This document shows positions 17,401-25,800 of a DNA stretch of 55,620 nt, piece by piece. The notes beneath the pieces were generated by a model. It was given only the letters and a program-made list of their open reading frames with translations, was not told the origin of the DNA and did not search any database. The DNA is from Candidatus Binatia bacterium (lineage in GTDB: Bacteria; Desulfobacterota; Binatia; UBA1149; CAITLU01). Numbering within the stretch: the first letter of the stretch is position 1; the number at the start of each line of letters is the position of its first letter. The stretch is taken from contig DASXOZ010000007.1 in assembly GCA_036493895.1 (NCBI GenBank), forward strand, positions 1-55,620, given 5' to 3'. The translations under genes were made by a program, and so were the position numbers.

Positions 17401-17974
17401 CGAAATCGACACCGGGGCGCTGCAGACGCACCTGGATGCGCGTGATTTCATGCCGCGCATCCGCATCGGCATCACGGCAGCGACGGCTGCGTCACGCGAC
17501 GTCGCCAGCGGCGCAGTCGTCGCGCGTCTGGCCAAGGGGCAGCAGTACATTTCCTACGGGCAGCTCGTGCCGGGTTTCTACCTCATCGACCTGCCGAACC
17601 CGATGCTGCCCGAAGACGGGCCTCCGTACGGCGACGGCGTGCGCTACGGCTGGGTTCCGGCCGCTTCGGTGCAGGAGCTGGAGACCGCACCGATGCCGAC
17701 GTCGTCGCGCATCGACGGCTTCGGCGTCTTCTCGCTCGAAGGTGCCGGCCCCAATTTCGTCGTCGTGCGGGACCAACCTTCCGCAACCTCTGCCGAAGTG
17801 ACCAAGGTGTGGGCGGACCAGCAATTCGCGCCTGCCGGCGCCCCGGTGCCTGACCTCGGCGCCGGCGGAAACTGGCAGCCGATCTACGTCTCGGGCACGA
17901 CGACCACCGGCAGCACAAAGCCGCGCGTGGCTTACGTTCCGGTCGTCGACCTCGGTCCGCCGCCAGGCCACTGA
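14483..17974 (+). CDS. Six-CARDB-repeat M23 metallopeptidase with SH3-like C-terminus
   Basis: The 1163-residue exported protein starts at an ATG preceded by GGAG at a good distance. A long N-terminal region leads to a signal segment (VEAAVALLVAVCCAAAG...AHA). Six CARDB repeats of about 118 residues follow, each opening with a PDLIVDS-like strand and ending in an N-x-x-N-D-N-like turn. An M23/LytM peptidase domain (about 800-960) carries YHSGIDLL (His837, Asp841) and VHLHFDV (His939, His941), so all zinc and catalytic positions are present. The last 170 residues resemble SH3b-type folds. M23 enzymes cut peptidoglycan crosslinks; CARDB modules are adhesion-like spacers. The layout fits a surface endopeptidase reaching into wall or matrix. 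Confidence 0.88.
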   Translation: MRGSIDEPTLGVPAAPLPHLGPKASNACDRTRPALLSRLRRSRPVEAAVALLVAVCCAAAGSTAHAATALPDLIVDSLSVAPGSGPNGTSVQITATIRNQGDAPAVASKTRIRINTDPTGVLPTDTALCNSLATPALNAGDTAEVTCMPALMARPPGANYIWAIADAGPDVTESNEDNNKINQPFTINDQVPDLIVQSIAVNPDSVSNGEAPDITIVIKNQGTSLAAASIARVRINQNATGVAPEDDQVCGSVSTPSIAAGQIATVHCKSTISGRPAGTNYVWVIADVNNDSGESNHDNDRASALITISAAASDIVVDSIVLNPTGGANGSLVQITITVRNQGTGPSFDSTTKVRINQNPDDVAATDPIICGSLDTPAIPVGSTTVVSCKPTLNNRPAGTNYIWVILDSSNTAGQADRTNDRSRADYEVAAPPAPDMAVTQVTVKPTSAANGTLITVSARVENDGKANSPVTETRFLVNQNADGVSDGDLVLCDNVDTLALAPGASLNVNCKPTLSGLAGGSYFIWALADITGVSGQSNHNNDMLSVPFTVLTSPVPDLVVDSVAATPSSGNSGTMVTVTAKVHNVGTAAAAASTARFQLSASSSAVLATDPVVCNSLTPSLATGVSSNVNCTWTVNGQAPGPMFLWVTADQTNTAGQTNRTNDTNKTAFTVAAASGPDLVVKRVVVLPSTARSGTSVLVRARIANVGNVASAASVTTFRINQNTSSVSNADAVLCAAKPTAALLPGTGVRVRCTATIGDLPLGANQVWVTADTTATSGQTNTGNDSGHATLTVTDAACTDPNAAPVFGWPVEQPRILQDYASYGSVPLGAGKVGYHSGIDLLSQLSIPADQTPVYAAADGEVVAIRRGCPSPADPVVNPPSGTCAGGWGNFVVIRHGDGIYSVYSQLGDVLAKNDTCVTRGDRIALAGSSGATNIPVHLHFDVLANLVEPVPRAELGMEYYRKYYPYAGRTPEIDTGALQTHLDARDFMPRIRIGITAATAASRDVASGAVVARLAKGQQYISYGQLVPGFYLIDLPNPMLPEDGPPYGDGVRYGWVPAASVQELETAPMPTSSRIDGFGVFSLEGAGPNFVVVRDQPSATSAEVTKVWADQQFAPAGAPVPDLGAGGNWQPIYVSGTTTTGSTKPRVAYVPVVDLGPPPGH
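14690..16866 (+). repeat. Six in-frame CARDB domain repeats
   Basis: Six consecutive copies of about 354-360 bp start near 14690, 15054, 15418, 15784, 16147 and 16510. Each encodes a CARDB module with a shared N-Q-G-type turn, a conserved RINQN-like strand, two cysteines spaced about 25 residues apart and an Asn/Asp-rich end. The copies have diverged at DNA level, so the array is old rather than a recent expansion. Confidence 0.85.
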
Positions 17975-18020
17975 GATCGCCACGGCCCGGCGCGGACGAG
18001 CGCAGCCGTGAGCCTTCGCG

Positions 18021-19976
18021 TCAGTGCCGACCGGCTTCCGCTGCCTGGATGCGGCGAACGACGTCGGCCGACGGAGTTCGTCCTTCGGCCTTCGCTTCGT
18101 CGACCACGCGGCGCGCTTCGCCTGCGCGTCCCGCCGAAACCAGCGCTTCGGCGAGCTTGTCCGGAAGAGCCGGATCAGCGGCGCCCTGCTCTTTTTCTTT
18201 CGAGTAGAGACTGACGAGCGCGTTCCACCCCATCTGGCTCTCGGGCTTGTAGGTGACGACTTGGCGCATGTACCGTTCGGCGCGCGCATCGTCGCCGTGT
18301 TTGAGGAACCAGTCGCCGAGGATGCGCATCGCGCCGATGACACCTTGCGGGCTCAGCTCGACCGCTTCCTCGTACGTCGCGATCGCCTTGTCGTTCTGGC
18401 CGTTCTGCATGTAGAGCGCACCGAGGTTGTTCAGGCTGATCGCGATCGCGCGATCCTTGTCGTTCCAGTCGAAGCTCTGGAAGCAGAAGAATGCCGACAT
18501 GGCCACCGCGGCCGCACCGCCTGCGACGTTCTCCCAGCGCGCCGCGCGCACCTGTTCCTCTAGCCACAGGACGCCCCACGCGCCGAGCACGATCAGCGCC
18601 GGCACCACCTGGATGCGGTAGCGCGAGAACACGTAGAACGCGACGACCGTCGCGCAGTAGACGGCGACGAAGCCGACGAGGATGCGCGTTTCGGTCTTCG
18701 TGCGGATCGAGACGGCGGCGCCGAGCACGGCCAGCGCCGCGACCACGCCGATGCCGAGCAGCGGCAGCGCGAGCACCCACGACCAGCGCTCGAGCAGGTA
18801 CATGTTGAGGTTGTCGGGCACCTCGTAGTCGTTCCAGAACAGGATGAACTTCCTCAGGAACATCATCTCCGCGAACGTCGGGTTCTCGTGGATGTGTTTC
18901 CACGCCAGCGAGCTCCAGAAGTCCGAGACCTGCGACGGCGTCAGCTTCCTGCCGCTCTGGCGCTCGGCCTCGGCGCGGAAGTCGGTCTCTTCGAAGCGCG
19001 GGTCGGGGCGGATCGACGGCGGCACGAAGTAGCTGCCGCTCGTGTTCAGCGGATTGTTGCCGATGTAGAAGTTCTGCCCGGCCTGCGACGTCGTCAGCAC
19101 CCACTGCCCTTCGACGTGGTGGTTGCGCAGCCCAATCGGAGAAAGCACCAGCGCGGCGCCGAAAAAGAGCGCCGCGGCATTGCGCATTCCGTGACGGTCG
19201 GGAATCCGGAGAAAATCGAATTCGCCGTCCCTCTCGAACAGCAGCAGCGCCATCGACAGCGGGATGAACACGATCAGGTTCGCGCGCGTCAGGCACGCCA
19301 GCGCGAGAACGGCGCCGGCAGCCAGGCGGATCTTTTCGCGACGATCGAGCATCAGCACGAGGAACGCCGCGACGAGAAACACGCTGAGAAACGTTTTCTC
19401 GATCTGCACTTCGTAGAAGATCGACGGCAGGAAGAGCGCCGCCATCAGCCCGGCCAGGTTTCCCGCCGCGACACCGAAGATGCGCCGCCCGAGCAGCGCC
19501 GTCAGCGCGCAGGTGCCGACGCCGAAGGCCACCTGGACGAGGTAGACGAGCATCAGGTGGCGTCCGAAGATCGAGTACAGGACGCCGAGGAAGTACGGGT
19601 ACAGCGGATCCTGGTAGAAGATGCGGCTGCCCATCCAGTCGCCGGCGGCAATGCGCTGCCCCCACTCGTCATAGACGAGGCAGTCCAGGCCGAGGTTCTC
19701 GAAGAACGGCGTCTTCGACAGCGCCAGGACGTGCGCCAGCCGCAGCAGCGCTGCGACGACGAGCACCGAGGGCAGAAACCAGCGAGAACAAAGGACGCGG
19801 CGCAGCGGCGACGGGCCGGGCGCGGATGCGGCCACAGCCGGCCCGGCCTTCGCGCTCGCGACCGGAGCGGAGGCCTGCTGGCCCGCCGGCTTCGGTTTTG
19901 CGTGTATGGCGGCCTCCGCCGCTTCAGCGGCGCGGCGCTCGGCGCGGCGGCGTTCGGCTTCGCGGTTTTTCGCCAT
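18021..19976 (-). CDS. GT39/ArnT-like membrane glycosyltransferase with C-terminal TPRs
   Basis: The protein has 651 residues. A charged Ala/Arg-rich cytoplasmic N-terminus (MAKNREAERRRAERR) precedes the first membrane helix near residue 68. Roughly 10-12 TM helices follow to about residue 500. The first periplasmic loop carries DEWGQRIAAGDW and YQDPLYPYFLG, the pattern seen in lipid-linked-sugar (GT39/PMT_2) transferases, with Asp/Glu in the acceptor loop. Residues about 520-640 contain two to three TPR units (LNNLGALYMQNGQNDKAIAT and similar). Such enzymes transfer sugars from polyprenyl phosphate to protein or lipid A in the periplasm; the acceptor is unknown. It converges with the CARDB-M23 gene, leaving 46 bp. 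Confidence 0.8.
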   Translation of the reverse strand: MAKNREAERRRAERRAAEAAEAAIHAKPKPAGQQASAPVASAKAGPAVAASAPGPSPLRRVLCSRWFLPSVLVVAALLRLAHVLALSKTPFFENLGLDCLVYDEWGQRIAAGDWMGSRIFYQDPLYPYFLGVLYSIFGRHLMLVYLVQVAFGVGTCALTALLGRRIFGVAAGNLAGLMAALFLPSIFYEVQIEKTFLSVFLVAAFLVLMLDRREKIRLAAGAVLALACLTRANLIVFIPLSMALLLFERDGEFDFLRIPDRHGMRNAAALFFGAALVLSPIGLRNHHVEGQWVLTTSQAGQNFYIGNNPLNTSGSYFVPPSIRPDPRFEETDFRAEAERQSGRKLTPSQVSDFWSSLAWKHIHENPTFAEMMFLRKFILFWNDYEVPDNLNMYLLERWSWVLALPLLGIGVVAALAVLGAAVSIRTKTETRILVGFVAVYCATVVAFYVFSRYRIQVVPALIVLGAWGVLWLEEQVRAARWENVAGGAAAVAMSAFFCFQSFDWNDKDRAIAISLNNLGALYMQNGQNDKAIATYEEAVELSPQGVIGAMRILGDWFLKHGDDARAERYMRQVVTYKPESQMGWNALVSLYSKEKEQGAADPALPDKLAEALVSAGRAGEARRVVDEAKAEGRTPSADVVRRIQAAEAGRH

Positions 19977-20035
19977 GGCCGGCGATTAGCACGGCGTCGC
20001 CAACGGGGAAATGCCGCGCGGCAGCGCCCGGCGGC

Positions 20036-20527
20036 CTACTGGAACGGGTATCCGGACCCTACCAGCGCCTGGATCGTCGCTCGCAGCCGTTCGTAGCGCT
20101 TCGTCGGCGTCTTCGACACGGTCGCGGGGTCCTCGTCGCCAGGCCATGCGTTGCGCCCGTGCACCGATGCCGAACGGTCGGCGTATCGCACGGTGACCGA
20201 CCAGTAGCGCCCGGCGACGGCGTCGGGAATTTCGTAGTTGGTCTTCCAGTTCCAGAAATCGACGGCATCGAGCGTGCGGCGCAGGTCTTTCCACTCCTTC
20301 TCCGACGGCGCTCGCGCATGGTCGACCTTCGGGTCGAGAAAATCGGACGCGGGGGCGTGCTGGATGAAGTGGAGCGTGCCGCCGTCCAGCTTCACTTCGA
20401 TCGAACCCTGCTCCAGATAGGCCCCGCTGGTGCAGTCCATCTCGAGGGGCTTCGACTGTGCCGCGGCAGGCCCGACGCCTGCAACGAGAACGAATGCCGC
20501 GACAACGACGACCGCGGCGCTTCGCAT
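20036..20527 (-). CDS. Small secreted protein of unknown function
   Basis: The protein has 163 residues with a clear signal peptide (MRSAAVVVVAAFVLVAGVGP, cleavage near AAA). The mature part has a single domain rich in aromatic residues: DFWNWKTNY, then RYWSVTVRYADRSASVHGRNAWP. The W-S-V-x-V-x-Y ... G-x-N-A-x-P arrangement recurs in small secreted or intracellular domains of unknown role. The start codon shares one base with the stop of lemA (TGATG), so it is translated with the TPM-LemA cassette. No catalytic residues stand out. Confidence 0.7.
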   Translation of the reverse strand: MRSAAVVVVAAFVLVAGVGPAAAQSKPLEMDCTSGAYLEQGSIEVKLDGGTLHFIQHAPASDFLDPKVDHARAPSEKEWKDLRRTLDAVDFWNWKTNYEIPDAVAGRYWSVTVRYADRSASVHGRNAWPGDEDPATVSKTPTKRYERLRATIQALVGSGYPFQ

Positions 20528-21096
20528 CAGAATTTCACCTCGGGCACCGCTTTGGCCGACTCCGGCGCTTCGAAATAGGGCTTGGACCCGAAGCCCGTCA
20601 TTTTCGCGACGAGGTTGGTCGGGAAACTCTTCAGCGTCGTGTCGTACGCCTGCACCGCCTCGTTGTAGCGCATGCGCGCGACGGCAAGGCGATTCTCGGT
20701 GCCGGCCAGCTCGTCCTGCAGGTGAAGGAAATTCTGGTCGGACTTGAGCTGCGGGTAGTTCTCGGCGACGACGAGAAGGCGCGACAACGCGCCGGTCAGC
20801 TCGTTGGATGCCGCCATCGTCTCGGTCGGCGTGCCCGCCCCTGCCACGCGGCTCCTCGCGTCGGTGACCTTGGTCAATACTTCCTTTTCCTGCTGCGCGA
20901 AGCCCTTGACCGTGGCCACCAGGTTCGGGATCAGGTCGTTGCGACGCTGAAGCTGGTTCTGGATCTCGCCCCAGGCCGAATCGACCGCCTCGCTCGTCTG
21001 CACCAGCGAGTTATAGCCGCAGCCCGGCAGCGCCAGCGCACTGGTCAATGTCACCAGGGCAACCATCATGGATTGGAGCATCGCGCGTCGCTTCAT
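20527..21096 (-). CDS. lemA: LemA family protein
   Basis: The 189-residue protein starts at ATG 21096 behind an AGGA box. An N-terminal membrane segment ends in LALPGCGYNSLV, which looks like a lipobox, so it may be a lipoprotein. The rest is the four-helix LemA domain: WGEIQNQLQRRNDLIPNLV, then AENYPQLKSDQNFL, LAGTENRLAVARMRYNEAV and a C-terminal FPTNLVAKMTGF. LemA proteins are membrane-anchored and of unclear molecular function. They are commonly encoded beside TPM-domain proteins, as here (25 bp from the TPM stop). An upstream in-frame extension overlaps the TPM gene and is not credible. Confidence 0.93.
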   Translation of the reverse strand: MKRRAMLQSMMVALVTLTSALALPGCGYNSLVQTSEAVDSAWGEIQNQLQRRNDLIPNLVATVKGFAQQEKEVLTKVTDARSRVAGAGTPTETMAASNELTGALSRLLVVAENYPQLKSDQNFLHLQDELAGTENRLAVARMRYNEAVQAYDTTLKSFPTNLVAKMTGFGSKPYFEAPESAKAVPEVKF

Positions 21097-21121
21097 CGTC
21101 CTGCACTCCTGTTCGCCGAGT

Positions 21122-22003
21122 CTACCAGCTGCGGCCCGCGCCGCCGCCTCCAAAGCCTCCGCCCCCGCCTCCGAATCCGCCACCACCTCCGCCGCCGAAT
21201 CCTCCACCGAAGCCGCCCGACATCGGCCCGCCGAAACCGCCGCCCCAGAACACCGGTCCGTAGAAGCCGCGCCGACTGCCGAGAAAAATGCGCAGCAGCA
21301 GGAACACCACGAAGATCCAGAAAATCAGCGGAGGACCGACGTCGCGCGCTCGCTGGCGCCGCACCGACGGCGCGCCCTGGCCGTCGTACTCGGTCTCGAG
21401 AACCCTCGCGATCTCGCCCATGCCCGCGCGGATGCCGCCGGGATAGTCGCCGGCGCGAAAACGCGGGACGACGAAGCGGTCGAGAATCTCGCCGAGGCGC
21501 CCGTCGGGCAGCACACCTTCGAGCCCGTACCCGGTAAAGAAGCGGGCATGGTGATCGTCGACGGCGATGAGGAACAGAAGGCCATCGTCTTTCTCGGCGC
21601 TTCCGAGCTTCCACGCGGAAGTGACCTTCATGCCGTAGCTGAACTCGTCGAGAGGTGCCGTGGTGCGAACCGTGAGCACGACGATCTCCGCGCCTTTGCT
21701 GCCTTTGACCTGCATCGCGAGACGCTCGAGATCGTGCCGCGTGCCGGCATCCAGGATTCCTGCGTCGTCGACGACCGGACCGGTAAGCGCAGGGATCGCG
21801 CCGCTGCGATGTTGCGATGGCGCGGGCGCGGCAGGTGCGACGGGTGCATACGGAACCGCCGCCGGAGAAGGCGCCTGCCCGGATTGCTCGAGCTCGGCAA
21901 CGGCCGCTCGCGCCGTTGCGACACCGAGGGCCTGCGTGCCGGCAATCACACCGAGCGCGAGAGCGAGAGCCCCGGCCAGCGGGCGCGCGCGCCGGATCTT
22001 CAT
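21122..22003 (-). CDS. TPM-domain (YgcG-like) membrane protein with Gly-rich tail
   Basis: The protein has 293 residues. A signal peptide (ARPLAGALALALGVIAGTQA) leads into a Pro/Ala linker, then a TPM domain (about 70-200): VVDDAGILDAGTRHDLERLA, GAEIVVLTVRTT, DDGLLFLIAVDDHHARFFTG and GLEGVLPDG. A single TM helix (about 228-243) follows, and the tail is almost pure Gly/Phe/Ser (FGGGFGGGGGGGFGGG). This is the standard YgcG architecture: an extracytoplasmic TPM domain anchored by a C-terminal helix. Its start overlaps the stop of the upstream gene by 4 bp (ATGA). Function in the family is not well established; it goes with LemA. Confidence 0.9.
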   Translation of the reverse strand: MKIRRARPLAGALALALGVIAGTQALGVATARAAVAELEQSGQAPSPAAVPYAPVAPAAPAPSQHRSGAIPALTGPVVDDAGILDAGTRHDLERLAMQVKGSKGAEIVVLTVRTTAPLDEFSYGMKVTSAWKLGSAEKDDGLLFLIAVDDHHARFFTGYGLEGVLPDGRLGEILDRFVVPRFRAGDYPGGIRAGMGEIARVLETEYDGQGAPSVRRQRARDVGPPLIFWIFVVFLLLRIFLGSRRGFYGPVFWGGGFGGPMSGGFGGGFGGGGGGGFGGGGGGFGGGGAGRSW

Positions 22004-22731
22004 TGCGCCGGGATCCCGTCGACCAGCCGTGCCAGCGCGCCGAGCTCGTCGAGGTAGCTCGCGAACACCGCATCGACGTCGGCAAGCGGGAGGCGGACGC
22101 CCCGGCGCGCCGCCTGCACCCTGCGGAACGTCTCACTGCGGGTGCCGAAAAGCCGGTCGACCTCGTGGGTGATGCGATGCGCGGCGTCGCGCTCGGCGTC
22201 GGCCAGCAGCAGCAGACCTCGCATGATGATTTCGAAGCCGGTGCTGCTCGCGATCATCAGCGCACGAATGCGACGGCGGCTTCCAACGGCTTCGAGGTAG
22301 GCCTGGCGAAGATGAAGGAGTTTTCCCTTCAGCTGCTGCTCCACTTCGAGGCGAAGATTGGCGCGATCGACCACCAGGCCTGCCAGCGGATCGGCTTCTC
22401 CGCGCACCAGCAAGTGGGTGTCCATCAGCGCGAGCACCTCGAGGGGAAAAACATCGCAGGAGGTTGCCAGGTAGTCGCGATCGAGTACCAGGGGGGCAGC
22501 CAGGCCGCTTCGCTTCCAGCGTTTCCAGACGCCGGCGACGTCGTCGAGGGTGGGCACGGTGACCGACTCGACGATGAGGAGCGTCTCGAGCAGCGTGCCC
22601 CGCGCAGCTCGCAAGGCGTCGTCCAGCGCGGCATCGCCGTGAAGCAGCACGGCCACCAGCTGCGTTCCGAGCACGGCAGTGCAGTCGGATGCGAAGCCGT
22701 CGGCTTTCTTGCGTTCGCTACGCGTCGACAC
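22000..22731 (-). CDS. Nucleotidyltransferase/HEPN-like protein of the TPM-LemA cassette
   Basis: The protein has 243 residues and is cytoplasmic, with no signal or TM segment. The N-terminal half (VAVLLHGDAALDDALRAARG, ETLLIVES) resembles a minimal nucleotidyltransferase fold whose GS-x-D catalytic motif has degenerated to HGDAALDD. The middle has CDVFPLEVLALMDTHLLVRG. The C-terminal half is helical (LRLEVEQQLKGKLLHLRQAY), HEPN-like. Proteins of this kind are often seen next to TPM and LemA genes. It starts the four-gene minus-strand unit and is coupled to the TPM gene by an ATGA overlap. The degenerate motif argues against active nucleotide transfer. The assignment is by pattern only. Confidence 0.6.
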   Translation of the reverse strand: MSTRSERKKADGFASDCTAVLGTQLVAVLLHGDAALDDALRAARGTLLETLLIVESVTVPTLDDVAGVWKRWKRSGLAAPLVLDRDYLATSCDVFPLEVLALMDTHLLVRGEADPLAGLVVDRANLRLEVEQQLKGKLLHLRQAYLEAVGSRRRIRALMIASSTGFEIIMRGLLLLADAERDAAHRITHEVDRLFGTRSETFRRVQAARRGVRLPLADVDAVFASYLDELGALARLVDGIPAQ

Positions 22732-22821
22732 CTCTTGAGTCTAACGGCAGGCGGGCTGCGCTTTCCAGCGCCAGCGGCCGTGTGACCCCGTTCGCGCCCG
22801 GGGACGAGGCACACTTTTCCT

Positions 22822-22854
22822 CCGGACTCGCGCCGGACTCGCGCCGGACTCGCG
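22822..22854. repeat. Triple 11-bp tandem repeat
   Basis: CCGGACTCGCG is present three times without gaps (22822-22832, 22833-22843, 22844-22854). It lies in the 168-bp gap between the stop of the carboxylase gene (22900) and the start of the nucleotidyltransferase-like gene (22731), 91-123 bp upstream of the latter. No T-run terminator is visible in this gap. Confidence 0.85.
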
Positions 22855-22899
22855 CGGCCTGCCAGACCCTCGCGACCCGCCACCCGTCGGCGCGAAACC

Positions 22900-25800
22900 T
22901 TACCAGGTGTCGATGCACGGGCGTTTCTTTCCCGTGCGGGGCGCAGCCGGCGGAGCCGAGCGAAGGGCCGTCATGATCCAGTGGCGCGAGTCCGCAGGAT
23001 CGATCACGTCGTCGATCTCGAACGCGGAGGCCATGCTGACCGCCTTGCCGATTTCGTACATGCGCGCGACCATCTCGTCGAAGAGCTTGCGCCGTTCCTG
23101 AGGATCGGCCACCGCCTGGAGCTCTTTCTGAAAGCCGAGCTTGACCGCACCTTCGAGGCCCATTCCCCCAAACTCGCCGGTAGGCCACGCCACCGTGAAG
23201 ATCGGCGCGTGAAAGCTGCCGCCCGCCATTGCCTGGGCCCCGAGTCCGTAGCCCTTGCGCAGCACGATCGTGAAGAACGGAATCGTGAGGCTGGCGCCGA
23301 CGACGAACATCCTCGAGGCGTGGCGAACCATCGCGCGCTTTTCGATCTCGGGTCCGACCATGATGCCGGGCGTGTCGCACAGGAACAGCAGCGGCAGGTC
23401 GTGCGCATCGCAGAGCTGCATGAAGCGGGCGGCCTTGTCGGCGCCGTCCGGATCGATCGCGCCGGCCAGATGCGAAGGATTGTTCGCGAGAATTCCGATG
23501 GGCCTTCCCTCGATCCTTGCCAGCGCGGTGATCATTCCCGAGCCGAAGCCGCCGCGCAGCTCGAGCAGCGACCTGTCGTCGACCAGCGTCTCGATCACGT
23601 GGCGAACGTCGTAGATTCTCAGGCGGTTCTCGGGGATCGCACTGCGCAGCAGCCGCTGGTCGGCCATCGTCCAGTCGTCGACGGCGCCCTGGAAGTACGA
23701 AAGGTATTTCTTCGCCGCTTCGACCGCTTCGGCTTCATTGGCAACCGCGATGTCGACGACGCCGTTGCGAGCCTGCACCGACATCGGTCCCACTTCGTCG
23801 GGATGAAAAACGCCGAGCCCGCCGCCTTCGATCATTGCCGGGCCGCCCATGCCGATGCTCGAGTTCGCCGTCGCGATCACGACGTCGCAGCATCCGAGCA
23901 GCGCAGCGTTGCCGGCAAAACAGCGACCCGAGTTCACGCCGACGAGCGGGGCCAGGCCCGAGAGCTTTCCGAAAAGCGCGAACGCGCGGCAATCCAGTCC
24001 GGCGACGCCGGATCCGTCGGTGTCGCCCGGCCTTCCGCCGCCGCCCTCGGTGAAGATCACGACCGGAAGCCTCTGCTCGAGCGCGATCTCGAACATGCGG
24101 TCCTTCTTGCGGTGGTTCTGCAGGCCCTGGGTGCCGGCCAGCACCGTGTAGTCGTAGGACATGACGACGGCGCGCGAGCGATCGGGGCCGAAGACATCGC
24201 CGTTGATGCGGCCGAGACCGCACACCAGGCCGTCGGCCGGCGTGCGGCGCACGAGGTCGTCCACGCTGCGGCGGCGGCGCTGCGCCGCGATCACGAGAGC
24301 GCCGAACTCGGTAAACGAGCCGTGGTCGCAAAGCTCGTCGATGTTTTCGCGCGCGGTGCGCTGGCCGGTCGCTTCGCGGCGCGCAACGGCATCGGGGCGC
24401 TCGGAGTCGTAGCCGTAGCGATGTCGCTGGATCGACTCCGCCAGGTCAGGGCGAATGAAATCCGGATCGGCTTGTGCCGCATCCGCGTCGCCGGCGGCAT
24501 CCACTTCGGCCTCCTCGAGGAACACGAGCGCCTGTCCCTCCCCGACCGTATCGCCGATATCGACGGCAAGACCGCGGCAGACACCGGAGGCCGGAGCAGC
24601 GACGACATGCTCCATTTTCATCGCTTCCATCACGAGCAGCGCCGCTCCGGTCGCAACGCAGTCTCCGTCGGCGACCGATACACTGACCACCGTCCCCTGC
24701 AGCGGAGCCCTCACGGCAAAGGTGCCGGCCGGCGCATCGACGGCCGCAGAGACCGCGACACGCGCTTCCTCCACCTGAACAACGCCGGCAGCGGCAACAA
24801 TGGACGCTGCCTTTCCGTGCCGCACGACCGCCAGCGGATCCACCGAATCGACGCGCGCGCCGATACCGCCCGCTTTCGGCTGCGCCGACGGCTCCAACGG
24901 CCTTGCGAAGAATGCCGCGCGCGAAATCGCGTCGGCGGCGGCGACGATCTCGGCGATGTGCTCATCGACCAGCGTCGTCGTCGCCCGCCCGTTCTCGACA
25001 TCGCCACGCGACAGCAACGCCGAAAGAAACGCGGCGTTGGTCTCGACGCCCTCGATGCGCAGCTCCGCCAGACGCGCTCGCGCCGCCCTGGCAAGCTCAC
25101 GCGGGTCCGTCGATGGAACCTGCACGACGAGCTTGGCCAGCAGGGAGTCGAATGCCGTGGAAGTGGCGTAGCCGGAATAACCGAACGTATCGACACGCAC
25201 GCCCTGTCCCGTCGGCGGCTCGAACACCGAGATCGTTCCGGCGCAGGGCCGCACCGAGCCGTCGCGCCCGATGCGCTCCATGTTGACGCGAAGCTGGATC
25301 GCGCTGCCTCGTGACGGCGGCCTGCGCCCCGCTGCCAATCCGAGAGACTCGAGGCTGGCGCCATCGGCGAGCTCGAGTTGCAGGCGCACGAGATCCAGCC
25401 CGGTAACGGCTTCGGTCACCGTATGCTCGACCTGGAGCCTCGCGTTGGCCTCGATGAAAAAGAACGTTTCGGGAGATTCCGAATCGACGAGGAATTCGAA
25501 AGTGCCGAGGCTGCGATAACCCGAAGCCTCAGCCATGCGCAGTGCGGCGGCGATGATGCGCTCGCGCAGCGCTTCGCCCAGGTTTGGACTCGGCGCCAGC
25601 TCGACGAGCTTCTGGTGGCGCCGCTGCAGGCTGCATTCCCTGTCACCGAGCGCGATCACCGACCTGCCGTCGCCGATCACCTGCACTTCGATGTGGCGGG
25701 CGCGAGGCAGCACGCGCTCGACGTAGACGTCGCCGATCCCGAAGGCAGAAGCCGCCTCCGAGCGGCAACGCTCGATCGCCTCGGCAACGGCACCTTTTTC

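Noticed and set aside
14432..17431. 999-residue minus-strand frame opposite the CARDB-M23 gene
   Set aside because: Repeats in it mirror the CARDB DNA repeats; composition is Asp/Arg/Val shadow and the sense strand has active-site motifs.
17981..18010. CACGGC ... GCCGTG inverted repeat as a terminator between convergent genes
   Set aside because: Short 6-bp stem, 18-nt loop and no T-run on either strand; too weak to call.
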